Assembly: GCA_022823185.1 (NCBI GenBank)
Contig: JAJDXQ010000036.1
Span: 62,001-126,000 of the forward strand
DNA: 64,000 bases
Source: Caldilineaceae bacterium
Lineage (GTDB): Bacteria; Chloroflexota; Anaerolineae; Caldilineales; Caldilineaceae
Direction: 5' to 3'
Part shown: piece by piece, positions 54,981 through 64,000 of the stretch
How the letters are laid out: each line of letters starts with the position of its first letter
Numbering within the stretch: the stretch's first letter is position 1
Made by a program: the position numbers and the translations under genes
Notes under the pieces: model-generated
The model's input: only the letters and a program-made list of their open reading frames with translations
What the model was told of the DNA's origin: nothing
The model's database searches: none

Positions 54981-57665
54981 TCAATCCAGCAGCTCGATGG
55001 TTCCGCTGCCGCCGTCGATGCGTACTTTCTGGCCGGTCTGCAGGCGTTCGGTTGCCCGGTCCACGCCGACGACAGCGGGGATGCCGTATTCGCGGGCGAC
55101 GACGGAGCCATGGGTCATCATGCCGCCGACTTCGGTGATCAGGCCGCCGGCTGCGAGGAAGAGGGGCGTCCAGGAGGGGTCGGTTCCCGGGCAGACGAGG
55201 ATGTCACCTGGCTTGAGTTTGGTGTCGATCGGGTTGAAAACGACCTGCACGGCGCCTTCGATGAGACCGGGGGAGACGCCAGAGCCGACAAGCGTTTTTT
55301 CGTCTGCGCCGGCGGCGGCGGTGAGGCCGGCGTAGAAAGCAGTTCCGTCGCTGAGGATGATGCGGGGGATGGAGCGCCGGCTGCGTTCGCGGCGATCTTC
55401 GTCCCTGCGGGATCGAACCAGTTTCTTCCAGTCTCCTGGCGCGTGCATGGCAAGCGTTTTGAGCTCGCGCATGGTGAGGTAGAAAATGTCGTCGGCTCTT
55501 CCGAGGACGCCCTTGTCGGCGAATTCCTGGCCACTTTCGAGAAGGGCGGCGCGAATCAAGCCCGAGACGCGGACCATGGTGAATTTGGGCGACTCGCGGA
55601 AGCCGGACAGTTCACGGACGCGTTTGGCCAGCTGACGCACGAGCCAGCCTGCAATCGGGGTCCGAAATGAGCTGGCAGCGGTTGTGGCAAGAAGGTTCGC
55701 GGCGCGGGCGGCGCTTTCTTGTCCACGACGAAATACTCGGTCAGGGCGGGCTTCCTTGTCGTTCTGGGAGAGGTAGCTTTGCAGAGAACGGATGATGGGC
55801 AGGGGCTGTTCGGCCCAACGGGGCTGGCCGATGTCGAGCTCGGCAAGCCCGCGCATGCCATAGCGGTCGAGGAAGCCTTCCAGCGCCGCTTGCGTTGAGG
55901 GAGTCAAGTCCCGGCTTGCGTACAGGCGGGCCAGATATTCCGGGTCCGCGGAGGTGAAAGAAGCTGCCTCCACAGTGTCTTCGAGGATGCGCTGGGCGAC
56001 TTGCCAGAGCTCCAGGTCCATTTCAGTTGTTACGTTGTTGGGGAGACTGCGGGTCAGTTCGAGAGCCAGGGACGAATCAATTTCAGTGTTTCTGCCTGCA
56101 AGAAAGGCGGCGAGCTGGTTCAGTATGTTTAGCGAAACGTAGCCGGTCATGATTGTGGGCATGAAGAGGGGCAGCAGGAAGGGAAACTGGGCATTGTAGC
56201 AGAGCCATTCCAAGAGGTCGATGCGCTGGTCGAAGGTAACGGCTTTGCGGATTCGTGCTTCTACGCTGGCGATGTGCGCTTCGACGGCGGACTGTACGGC
56301 CTGGCTTTGTTTGTCCGGTTGGAGGAAGGCTCTGACGACTGATTTGAGCAGCCGAAGGATAAACGGCGCCGCGACCGCCACGAATTGGGAGCGAATGGGG
56401 CCGGAAACAAAGAGAGGGCCGGAAATCAGCTCCTGGATGGCCTGTGCGCCGCCGGGTTCGACCATTGGGAGCGCTTTGGTGAAGATAAGGCGTCCGACGG
56501 GATTGCGCAGCGCGGGGGAGATGTTGATCCAGGGGCGGCTGCCGACGGAATAGAGGAGCCGCTGGTTGTCAAGTGTTGCGCCGGGGAAGGCGAGGTTGGC
56601 GATGCCGGCGAAGAGGCCGCGGAGCACGTCCATGCCGAGCGGGGTGAAAGGAGTCAGGACGCCCTGGATGGCTCCGAGTGAGATATAGGCCAGCGTTTCA
56701 TCGTTTTCAGCGGAAGGGGGCAGTGGGAATAGGGTTGTGATGGGTCTGGATTGGAGCAGGAAGAGTTCCCCGCCGGCGATGGCCCATTCGATGTCCTGGG
56801 GACCGTTGTAGAGGGCGGCCACTTTCGAGCCCATTTTTGTGAGCTGGGCGAGTTGCTCTTGCGAGAGTGTCTGTTCTGCGGCGCGATCGGAAGTATTTTC
56901 CTCAATGCCGCCAGCAGGCGCAGCGGTGAGTGTGGTCGCCTTGGCTCCGAGATGCTGATGGAGGACCTGACAGGTAGTGGTATCGAGTACGAAGTGGTCG
57001 GGTTCAACCTGGCCGCTGACGAGGGCTTCGCCAAGGCCGAAGGCGGCGTCAATCACTGTTTCACTGCGCTTGCCTGTCAGCGGGTTGGCGGTGAAGAGGA
57101 CGCCGGATACTTCGCTTTGAACCATCTCCTGCACGACGACTGCGAGCGCGACACAGGACTGGTCAATGTCGTAGCGGGCTCGATAGGCGATGGCGCGTGC
57201 CGTCCACAGGCTGCTCCAGCAGTTGACAACAGCCTGGAGGAGGGCATCGTCTTCAAGCACGTTGAGGAAGGTATCCTGTTGACCGGCGAAGGACATGCCG
57301 GGAAGGTCTTCGGCGGTGGCCGAGGAGCGGACGGCAACGGCGGGACGCCCCATTTGGGCGTAGGCGGCGATAATCTGGCTGAAGAGCTCGGCGGGGACTT
57401 CGCTGTTTTGGATGCGAGCGCGCAGTTTGTCGGAGAGAGACGCGAGGGCCTGGGGATCGGTCGTGTTGATAGCAGCCGTTTGGTCAGCCATCCATCCGGT
57501 GAGGCCTGCGTGTTCGATGAAGGAGGCGTAGGCGTCGGTGGCGATGATGAAGCCGTAGGGGACGGGGAATCCCGCCCTGGCCAATATAGTCAGGTTGAGG
57601 CCTTTGCCGCCGACGCGGGACAGAGAGGCGTCGGGTGTGTCGAAGGGCAGGCAGTGGGGATACAT
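54981..57665 (-). CDS. Phosphoenolpyruvate synthase-like PEP/pyruvate-binding protein
   Basis: 894 aa; LSRVGGKGLNLTILARAGFPVPYGFIIATDAY...AVRSSATAEDLPGMSFAGQQDTFLNV...GGMMTHGSVVAREYGIPAVVGVDRATERLQTGQKVRIDGGSGTIELLD. Confidence 0.92.
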   Translation of the reverse strand: MYPHCLPFDTPDASLSRVGGKGLNLTILARAGFPVPYGFIIATDAYASFIEHAGLTGWMADQTAAINTTDPQALASLSDKLRARIQNSEVPAELFSQIIAAYAQMGRPAVAVRSSATAEDLPGMSFAGQQDTFLNVLEDDALLQAVVNCWSSLWTARAIAYRARYDIDQSCVALAVVVQEMVQSEVSGVLFTANPLTGKRSETVIDAAFGLGEALVSGQVEPDHFVLDTTTCQVLHQHLGAKATTLTAAPAGGIEENTSDRAAEQTLSQEQLAQLTKMGSKVAALYNGPQDIEWAIAGGELFLLQSRPITTLFPLPPSAENDETLAYISLGAIQGVLTPFTPLGMDVLRGLFAGIANLAFPGATLDNQRLLYSVGSRPWINISPALRNPVGRLIFTKALPMVEPGGAQAIQELISGPLFVSGPIRSQFVAVAAPFILRLLKSVVRAFLQPDKQSQAVQSAVEAHIASVEARIRKAVTFDQRIDLLEWLCYNAQFPFLLPLFMPTIMTGYVSLNILNQLAAFLAGRNTEIDSSLALELTRSLPNNVTTEMDLELWQVAQRILEDTVEAASFTSADPEYLARLYASRDLTPSTQAALEGFLDRYGMRGLAELDIGQPRWAEQPLPIIRSLQSYLSQNDKEARPDRVFRRGQESAARAANLLATTAASSFRTPIAGWLVRQLAKRVRELSGFRESPKFTMVRVSGLIRAALLESGQEFADKGVLGRADDIFYLTMRELKTLAMHAPGDWKKLVRSRRDEDRRERSRRSIPRIILSDGTAFYAGLTAAAGADEKTLVGSGVSPGLIEGAVQVVFNPIDTKLKPGDILVCPGTDPSWTPLFLAAGGLITEVGGMMTHGSVVAREYGIPAVVGVDRATERLQTGQKVRIDGGSGTIELLD

Positions 57666-57868
57666 CGGACCCTCTCTGTGAGTCGTTTTCATTGTCTTTT
57701 CATGGTATCTCGGTGGGAACAAAGGGGGGCCGAGAGAGGTGTCTGGATTGGGCGCTAGTGTATGTGATGAGGTTGTGCGTGTCAAGCGGGGAGAGGGAAC
57801 TGCGGGGGAAGGAGCGAAGGGCGTGTTGGCGTCTCTGAGTGGAGGCGTGTTTCTGGGCGGGTGGGCTT

Positions 57869-57889
57869 GGGCGCCCATAAGGGGCGCCC
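57869..57889. repeat. GGGCGCCC-ataag-GGGCGCCC palindromic element
   Basis: Perfect 8-bp arms; same core as 15745-15769. Confidence 0.7.
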
Positions 57890-58111
57890 CTACAGGGGGT
57901 TGCGGCGTAAGGGAGCGGTGAAAGGGAAGGGCGAGTAATCCGCCGTGGGGCGGGGAATCGGAGGATCGCACGCTGATGTCTGGAGCCCGTTTCTATAGAC
58001 TACCCCAAAATGGGTTGCACACTTTGGGACGCGGGTGTTGACGACTCTGTGGGATCTTAGTATTCTTAGGCGGTTCCTCTAACCCCTTCCCTTTCATGTA
58101 AGGAGAGCGCA

Positions 58112-59713
58112 ATGTCACGGGAGAATGAACGCGGGCAAGACCGGGTGGATGTGAAAGTCGTGGGCGAGAGTCTTGCCGCATCAGAGAAGATATTGACGGA
58201 TGAGGCGCTGGCGTTTGTCGCTGAGCTGCACGGGGCGTTTGATGCGAGGCGTAAGGCGTTGCTGGCGGACCGAGCGGAGAGACAGGCCCGGATCGACGCG
58301 GGTGAGACGCCGGGATTCCTGGCGGAGACGGAGGCAGTGCGCAGCGGGGACTGGCAGGTTGCTGACACGCCGGACGATTTGCAGCGTCGCTGGGCGGAGA
58401 TAACAGGGCCGGTTGACCGCAAGATGGTGATCAATGCGCTGAATTCGGGCGCGGACGTTTTCATGGCGGACTTTGAGGACGCGAATTCGCCGACGTGGGC
58501 GAACTGCGTGGAAGGGCAGCTGAATCTCTACGATGCGGTTCGGCGGCAAATACGGTTGGAGGATGAGGCGAGGGGGCGGATCTATGAGCTGAATGATGAG
58601 ATCGCGACGCTCCTGGTGCGGCCGCGGGGATGGCATCTGGTGGAGAAGAATGTGCTGGTGGACGGGGAGCCGGTCGCGGCGAGTCTTTTCGACGTGGGGC
58701 TGTATGTATTTCACAATGCGGCAGAACGGCAGAGGCGAGGCAGCTCCTGCTATTTCTATCTTCCCAAGCTGGAGAGCCATCTGGAGGCGCGGTTGTGGGC
58801 CGATGTTTTCGCCCATGCTGAGGATGCATTGGGCATAGCACACGGTTCGTTCCGTGCGACGGTCCTGATCGAGACGATCCTGGCGGCGCTGGAGATGGAG
58901 GAAATTCTCTATGAGCTGCGCGACTATTCGGCAGGCCTGAATGCGGGTCGGTGGGATTATATTTTCAGCGCGATCAAAAAGTTCCGGAACAGTCCTGACA
59001 CGGTTTTGCCGGAGCGGGCGCAGGTTACAATGACGACGCCTTTCATGCGTGCGTACACGGAGCTGCTCGTCCGGACGTGCCACAAGCGCGGGGCACACGC
59101 GATTGGAGGAATGGCGGCCTTCATTCCGAGCAGGCATGATCCTGCGGTGAACGAGGAAGCCCTGGCGAAGGTGCGGGCGGATAAGGAGCGTGAGTCCGGC
59201 GACGGGTGTGACGGGACCTGGGTGGCGCACCCGGATCTGGTGCCCCTGGCGCGGGGGATATTCGAGGAGGCGACGGGCGGCGCTCCGCACCAGAAGCAGC
59301 GGATGCGGGAGGATGTGGCGGTGACAGCGGAGGAGATTGTGGATGTCGGTGTACCCGGCGGCACGATTACCGAGAGTGGGCTGCGTACGAATGTGGACGT
59401 ATCACTGCAGTATTTGAACGCGTGGCTGCTGGGAAACGGCGCGGCGGCGATTTACAATTTGATGGAGGACGCGGCCACAGCGGAGATTTCGCGATCTCAG
59501 ATCTGGCAGTGGATCCGGCACGGGGCGAAGCTGGAAGACGGACGGCCTGTCACGCGAGCTGTGTACGAGCAGATTCGGGACGAGGAGCTGAAACGGCTGG
59601 GCGAGTTCGGGCCGGGCCGGTTGGAAGAGGCGGGCGAGATCCTGGACAAGCTGATTCTGACAGATGAATTCGAGGAATTCCTCACACTAATTGCCTACGA
59701 TTATCTGACGTGA
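58112..59713 (+). CDS. aceB: Malate synthase A
   Basis: 533 aa; [44 protein letters not shown]...[63 protein letters not shown]. Confidence 0.96.
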   Translation: MSRENERGQDRVDVKVVGESLAASEKILTDEALAFVAELHGAFDARRKALLADRAERQARIDAGETPGFLAETEAVRSGDWQVADTPDDLQRRWAEITGPVDRKMVINALNSGADVFMADFEDANSPTWANCVEGQLNLYDAVRRQIRLEDEARGRIYELNDEIATLLVRPRGWHLVEKNVLVDGEPVAASLFDVGLYVFHNAAERQRRGSSCYFYLPKLESHLEARLWADVFAHAEDALGIAHGSFRATVLIETILAALEMEEILYELRDYSAGLNAGRWDYIFSAIKKFRNSPDTVLPERAQVTMTTPFMRAYTELLVRTCHKRGAHAIGGMAAFIPSRHDPAVNEEALAKVRADKERESGDGCDGTWVAHPDLVPLARGIFEEATGGAPHQKQRMREDVAVTAEEIVDVGVPGGTITESGLRTNVDVSLQYLNAWLLGNGAAAIYNLMEDAATAEISRSQIWQWIRHGAKLEDGRPVTRAVYEQIRDEELKRLGEFGPGRLEEAGEILDKLILTDEFEEFLTLIAYDYLT

Positions 59714-59767
59714 GCGAGTATAACCTGAATCGGGACCAAAAACCGGGTTTGCCATGTTCGGTTCGAG

Positions 59768-60091
59768 GTGGTAGTTCTGTTAGACTTAATGCAATTGTCT
59801 TTGGGCGAGAATGAACAAGAGATGACAGAAGGGGCGCAGGGCAAGATTCCCAGGCCATTGAAGAAACGAATAGATGAAGCGCCGTCGGCAACGGTCTTTC
59901 TGTTGCTGCATGTCAACGGAACTGGACCTGGGCAGGAGGCGGCGATCGAGCGGGCTGGATTTACCGTGAGGCATCGGACTACGATTGTGCCCTGTATCGC
60001 TGTGAGTGGTCCTGGCCAAGGTCTGCGGTCCTTATTGAAGGAGTCGTGGCTGGTCCGGGTTGAGGAGGACGCGGCGGTTCAGACTTGGTAG
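59768..60091 (+). CDS. Standalone subtilase-propeptide/inhibitor-like protein (inferred)
   Basis: 107 aa; residues VFLLLHVNGTGPGQEAAIERAGFTVRHRTTIVPCIAVSGPGQGLRSLLKESWLVRVEEDAAVQTW resemble the pre-catalytic segment of the adjacent subtilase. Confidence 0.5.
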   Translation: MVVLLDLMQLSLGENEQEMTEGAQGKIPRPLKKRIDEAPSATVFLLLHVNGTGPGQEAAIERAGFTVRHRTTIVPCIAVSGPGQGLRSLLKESWLVRVEEDAAVQTW

Positions 60092-60397
60092 TCAGGAAGG
60101 GCGCTGGCCGGGTCTGGCGCCGGTTGGGGTCAAGCCGGCAGTGTGCATGGTTGGGAGGAGAGGCAGTTTCGGGCAGGGCAACGGTCAGGACGACGGTTTG
60201 GGTTCTGCGCAGCAGGAAGGAAGCAGTTGTTGATCGTCCGCGGGGCGTCTCAAGCTGGTAAGCTCCGGGACGGGTGGATTGCTGGTTAACAGGTGTGTTG
60301 CAGCGTTGCGGCACTGACGCGCCCATTATTCGTTTAGGCGAATTTGCGAAATTGCGCTGGACGTGGGCAATGGACGAGATCAGGAGGAGTTTGGCCG

Positions 60398-61699
60398 ATG
60401 TATGTGGAGAAGTACTCTGCCCATGTTCGGGATGTGATTGAACAGGCCCGAGTGGCCCATGATGAAGTAGAGGTGATTGTCAGATTTCATTCAAGCGGCG
60501 GACAGAGGAGTATTGGCCGTTTGGCGGCGGGCGCCGGCGCAATCAGGGTGAATCAGGAATTCCGAGTCATTCCGGCCACAGCTGTCACGCTTGATCCTAC
60601 GACGATTGACGAGTTGGCGAATTCGGACGATGTGGCGGAGATCTGGCTGGACGAGGTCGTGCATATCATGTTGGATGTTTCGACTCCGCATATCAGGGCG
60701 CCGCAGGTGTGGGAGCAGATGCGCAATGACGGTGAGGGGGTCACGATCTGTATTGTCGATACGGGTCTTGACGCAACGCACGCGGACTTTTCCGGTCGTG
60801 TGGGCTTGACGGCGGATTTCAGCGGGAAGGGCTCACCGGTGGACGGCAACGGCCACGGCACCCATGTGGCGTCGACGGCGGCAGGCACAGGCGCGGCCAG
60901 CGGGGGAAAGTACATTGGCGTTGCCCCCGGGGCCACGATCATGGCGGCCAAAGTTCTTGCGGACAATGGTAGCGGGCGCATGAGCAACGTGATGGCGGGG
61001 CTGGAGTGGGCGGCGCAGAACGGAGCGGATATTCTGAATCTGTCGCTGGGCAGTCGAGGCAGCAGCGACGGCTCTGATGCGTTGAGCACGATGTGCAATG
61101 CGATCGTGGATATGGGCAAGATCATGATAGTGGCGGCCGGGAACAGCGGGCCGAGGCAGAGTACGATAGGCAGCCCGGGCGCGGCTGAGAAGGTGATTAC
61201 GGTGGGCGCGTCCAACGACCAGGACAGCGTCGCGCGTTTCAGCAGCCGCGGGCCGACGGCCGATGGGCGGATCAAACCGGACGTGGTCGCGCCGGGAAGC
61301 AGAATTGTCGCGGCGCGGGCGGCGGGGACTTCGGTCGGGCAGGTGGTGGATGACAATTACACGACGGCCAGCGGGACGAGCATGTCGACGCCGCACGTGG
61401 CGGGGCTGGCGGCGCTGATGCTGCGGGCGAATTCAGGACTGGGCCCGGCAGAGATCAAGAATATGCTGATGGCCACGAGCGTAGACATCAACAATGCCGA
61501 GTTCGGGCAGAATGAAGCCGACAAGAATATCCAAGGCGACGGCCGCATTGATGCGTTGACCGCAGTCCAGTTCGCTGATTCGGGCCAACAGCCTCCTCCG
61601 CACAAACCTTCTCTTCCTGTTCCGTCGCCGCCTTCACCCGGCCCCAGTCCTCCGGTTGGCTGTATGGCAGCGCCTCTGAAGCTTCTAAGACTGATCTAA
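60398..61699 (+). CDS. S8 family serine peptidase (subtilase) without obvious signal peptide
   Basis: Triad CIVDTGLDATHADF / GNGHGTHVASTAAG / SGTSMSTPHVAGLAAL; AGGAGG RBS; ATG 60398. Confidence 0.93.
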   Translation: MYVEKYSAHVRDVIEQARVAHDEVEVIVRFHSSGGQRSIGRLAAGAGAIRVNQEFRVIPATAVTLDPTTIDELANSDDVAEIWLDEVVHIMLDVSTPHIRAPQVWEQMRNDGEGVTICIVDTGLDATHADFSGRVGLTADFSGKGSPVDGNGHGTHVASTAAGTGAASGGKYIGVAPGATIMAAKVLADNGSGRMSNVMAGLEWAAQNGADILNLSLGSRGSSDGSDALSTMCNAIVDMGKIMIVAAGNSGPRQSTIGSPGAAEKVITVGASNDQDSVARFSSRGPTADGRIKPDVVAPGSRIVAARAAGTSVGQVVDDNYTTASGTSMSTPHVAGLAALMLRANSGLGPAEIKNMLMATSVDINNAEFGQNEADKNIQGDGRIDALTAVQFADSGQQPPPHKPSLPVPSPPSPGPSPPVGCMAAPLKLLRLI

Positions 61700-61748
61700 T
61701 CCAGGCGAACGAAGTTAATCGGAACGAGTTGGGCGGCGCGGCAGGCGA

Positions 61749-62624
61749 ATGCCGGCGCTTGCCCGTTTTTGTGATCGCGGGGTAAGGGAGACTTCAGACG
61801 TTGCGATGGGGGATTCAGAGATTTCTGCGAGCGAGTTGGAGGAACGGGCGCGCAAACGGGAGGCGATCGGTCTTTCGCGGGTCCGGCCCAAGGCCAAGGC
61901 GGTTGTTCACAGTCCTCCCGAGGCGGGGAGGAACCTCTTTGGCGCGGCGCTGGGACTGGCTGCGGTTGTTGCGGCGGTGGCGGCGATTGTCTTGTGGCGG
62001 GCCGGGTTCTACATGAGCGGGTCGTACGGGGGCCAAACACTGGCCCCGCCGGAAGCGGGACGTCTGATGGCGCGCGATGATTTCGACGATCCATCCTTTG
62101 CGCTGTCGGTTGGCGGGGGCGAAGACGCGGATCTGGGCTATGTGGGAGACCTCTACAGGATCAGGGTGGATCGCGCCGGGGAGATGGCGTGGGCTACGTT
62201 GGGGCAATTGAATCTCGGCGGGTACCGGTTTGAGGTTGACCTGCGTCTGGCTTCGCAAGGCGATTTTGCCTGGGGATACGGCGGCCTGATCGCGCGCTAC
62301 AGGAATCGCGACAATTTCTATCTGTTCGCAGTGGACAATGATGGCCAGTACAAGGTCGAGCTTGCAGAACGGGGCGCCTGGCGCACGGTTCAGCCGTGGA
62401 CGGAGTCGGCTGCGCTTTCTGACGGGCGCCGGAACGTCCTCGCGGCGCTCGACGACGGCAGGAGGCTGCGATTTGCCATCAACTCTGTTGTCGTTTATAG
62501 GGTGGCCGATCCGAGACTGCCGGTGGGTGATATTGGCCTTGTCGTGGGCGCGCGCAGTCAGGGCCGGGCGGAGGGTCTCTTCGACTGGGCGGCAATCTAC
62601 GAAATCCCGATTGACAGGCAGTAG
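61749..62624 (+). CDS. Membrane-anchored protein with C-terminal LamG/DUF1080-like beta-sandwich (inferred)
   Basis: 291 aa; single TM FGAALGLAAVVAAVAAIVLWRAGFYM, then GYGGLIARYRNRDNFYLFAVDNDGQYKVELAERGAWRTVQPW...GDIGLVVGARSQGRAEGLFDWAAIYE. Confidence 0.65.
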   Translation: MPALARFCDRGVRETSDVAMGDSEISASELEERARKREAIGLSRVRPKAKAVVHSPPEAGRNLFGAALGLAAVVAAVAAIVLWRAGFYMSGSYGGQTLAPPEAGRLMARDDFDDPSFALSVGGGEDADLGYVGDLYRIRVDRAGEMAWATLGQLNLGGYRFEVDLRLASQGDFAWGYGGLIARYRNRDNFYLFAVDNDGQYKVELAERGAWRTVQPWTESAALSDGRRNVLAALDDGRRLRFAINSVVVYRVADPRLPVGDIGLVVGARSQGRAEGLFDWAAIYEIPIDRQ

Positions 62625-62699
62625 AAATCAGGGTGCGTTCCCCGGGGCGGTAAGGGCCAGGGACAGGCGGGCCCTGGATATGTCGCGCCCGCAGGCGGT

Positions 62700-63359
62700 T
62701 TAGTCGAGGCGTATTTCGCAGCCGACGACGTCATAGGCTTTGACGCGGGCGTTCGCGATGGGGGTATCGTTCAGCTGAGCGCGGAAGACGGTCCAGATCA
62801 TGGTGTCGACCGGAGCGCCGTCTGTGCCGGCGCCGCGCCGGCGAAGCAGCGCTTCCTGTACGAAGCCCAGTTTGCGGGGGACTGAAGCGCTGCGGACGTT
62901 GGCGGGGTCGCAGTGGATTTCGACTCTGTCTACCTTGTTGACGGCGAAGGCCACTTTGGTGAGGGCGGCAGAGGATTCGGTCGCCAGCCCCATGTTGATG
63001 CGGTCGGCGCGAATCCAGTAGCCGATTTCAAGGGCGTTTGCGCCGATACGTTTGTGCAGGCCCGATCCGCCCCAGACCTCCCTTTCATCAGGCGAAAAGA
63101 TACCAAAAACATAGTCGTCATCCCGGTCGAAGGCGGCGCGCCAGCTGCGGAGAAGGGCGATTTTGTCCTCCAGGGATGAAGGTTCGCTGGCGGCCCAGGG
63201 CATCCACTCCCGCAGGTGTTCAAGGCTGCGGGAGATGGCGTCGAGGAGGGCTTTGGCGTCGGACGGTTGCCAGCAGCGCAGCACCAGGCGTTCGGTTTCG
63301 ATGCGATAGGCAGGGCACTGCGCTGACCGGATGGATTGGGCGCTGATTTGGGATGTCAT
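62700..63359 (-). CDS. GNAT family N-acetyltransferase (RimJ/RimL type)
   Basis: YRIETERLVLRCWQPSDAKALLDAI...EIGYWIRADRINMGLATESSAALTKVAF...NVRSASVPRKLGFVQEALLR. Confidence 0.9.
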   Translation of the reverse strand: MTSQISAQSIRSAQCPAYRIETERLVLRCWQPSDAKALLDAISRSLEHLREWMPWAASEPSSLEDKIALLRSWRAAFDRDDDYVFGIFSPDEREVWGGSGLHKRIGANALEIGYWIRADRINMGLATESSAALTKVAFAVNKVDRVEIHCDPANVRSASVPRKLGFVQEALLRRRGAGTDGAPVDTMIWTVFRAQLNDTPIANARVKAYDVVGCEIRLD

Positions 63360-63385
63360 TGCCGGTGGGAACCTGGATGGCGGGG

Positions 63386-64000
63386 CTATTCCTCTGAGCT
63401 TTGCCGCTCGCGGCCGGAGTCGGCCTCGGCCTGGGTCCCTGGCGACCACTCGACGGCGATGGGTTCGGGATCTTTGCGCACGAAGGTGAGTTTGTCCTCT
63501 CCGCCTTCTTCCTTGGTGAGATAGTCGATCAGGATTTCGTCGCCGGTGCTGTATTCGGCGCGCAACAGCCGTTTGCTCAATTCGTTTTCCACCTGTTTCT
63601 GGAGCAGGCGGCGAAGCGGACGGGCGCCGTATTCGGCGTGGTAGCCGGTGTCGGCGAGATGATTGCGGGCCTTTTCCGTCATCTCGACGGCGATTCCGAT
63701 TTCGTCGAGGCGCTGGGCGATTTCTTCCATGAGCAGGGTTACGATGTCACGAACGTCTTCCCTGGAGAGCGTGTCGAAGATGATGGTTTCGTCGATGCGG
63801 TTGAGGAATTCAGGTCGGAAAAGCCGTTTCATCTGTTTACTATACTCGCCCTGGACGAGGGCGCTTTCGTCCAGCTCCTGGGTGGCAAAGCCGAGCGGGC
63901 CGCGTTTGATCGAATCTGCGCCGACGTTGCTTGTCATGATGACGACGGTGTTGCGGAAGTTGACCGTTCGGCCCTGGCCGTCGGTCATGTGGCCGTCTTC
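63386..64000 (-). CDS. clpC: ATP-dependent Clp protease ATP-binding subunit ClpC (5' end truncated by window end)
   Basis: [35 protein letters not shown]...[27 protein letters not shown]...[23 protein letters not shown]. Confidence 0.93.
   Translation of the reverse strand, partial: EDGHMTDGQGRTVNFRNTVVIMTSNVGADSIKRGPLGFATQELDESALVQGEYSKQMKRLFRPEFLNRIDETIIFDTLSREDVRDIVTLLMEEIAQRLDEIGIAVEMTEKARNHLADTGYHAEYGARPLRRLLQKQVENELSKRLLRAEYSTGDEILIDYLTKEEGGEDKLTFVRKDPEPIAVEWSPGTQAEADSGRERQSSEE

Noticed and set aside
1-64000. tRNA, rRNA or CRISPR arrays
   Set aside because: None recognised by eye; tRNAscan-SE, Infernal and a CRISPR finder were not available, so absence is not proven.

Overview
64-kb high-GC bacterial window. 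Gene content and style (several CUT1 sugar ABC operons with Tat+lipobox binding proteins, many sugar-acid and dehydrogenase-type enzymes) suggest a Chloroflexota-like organism, but this is a low-confidence inference and no rRNA was seen. Main parts: (1) carbohydrate/organic-acid catabolism genes at 1-26 kb; (2) priA and an origin-type cluster rpmH-rnpA-yidD-yidC-jag ... parA-parB at 26.7-37.5 kb; (3) two back-to-back CUT1 ABC transporter systems co-directional with a cytoplasmic phosphodiesterase/alkaline-phosphatase-superfamily gene at 44.2-52.9 kb; (4) a PEP-synthase-like gene, malate synthase, a subtilase with a separate propeptide-like ORF, and a truncated ClpC at 55-64 kb. The most interesting signals are two immunity/TA-like cassettes inside or abutting sugar-ABC operons. 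The first is an OLD/AAA_21-type ATPase plus a putative TOPRIM/DUF4276-like protein (6.8-8.8 kb). It separates a solute-binding-protein gene from its permeases and is flanked by an 11-bp direct repeat AACAACCGAGA. The second is an AbiEii-like nucleotidyltransferase gene plus a small unknown partner (43.25-44.24 kb), with a hairpin that would sequester a candidate Shine-Dalgarno. Other points: a standalone propeptide-like protein beside a signal-less subtilase, a motif-degenerate prenyl-synthase-like protein beside parAB, and several intergenic repeat families. No tRNA, rRNA or CRISPR array was recognised by eye. All family calls come from reading the translations; no database search was run.
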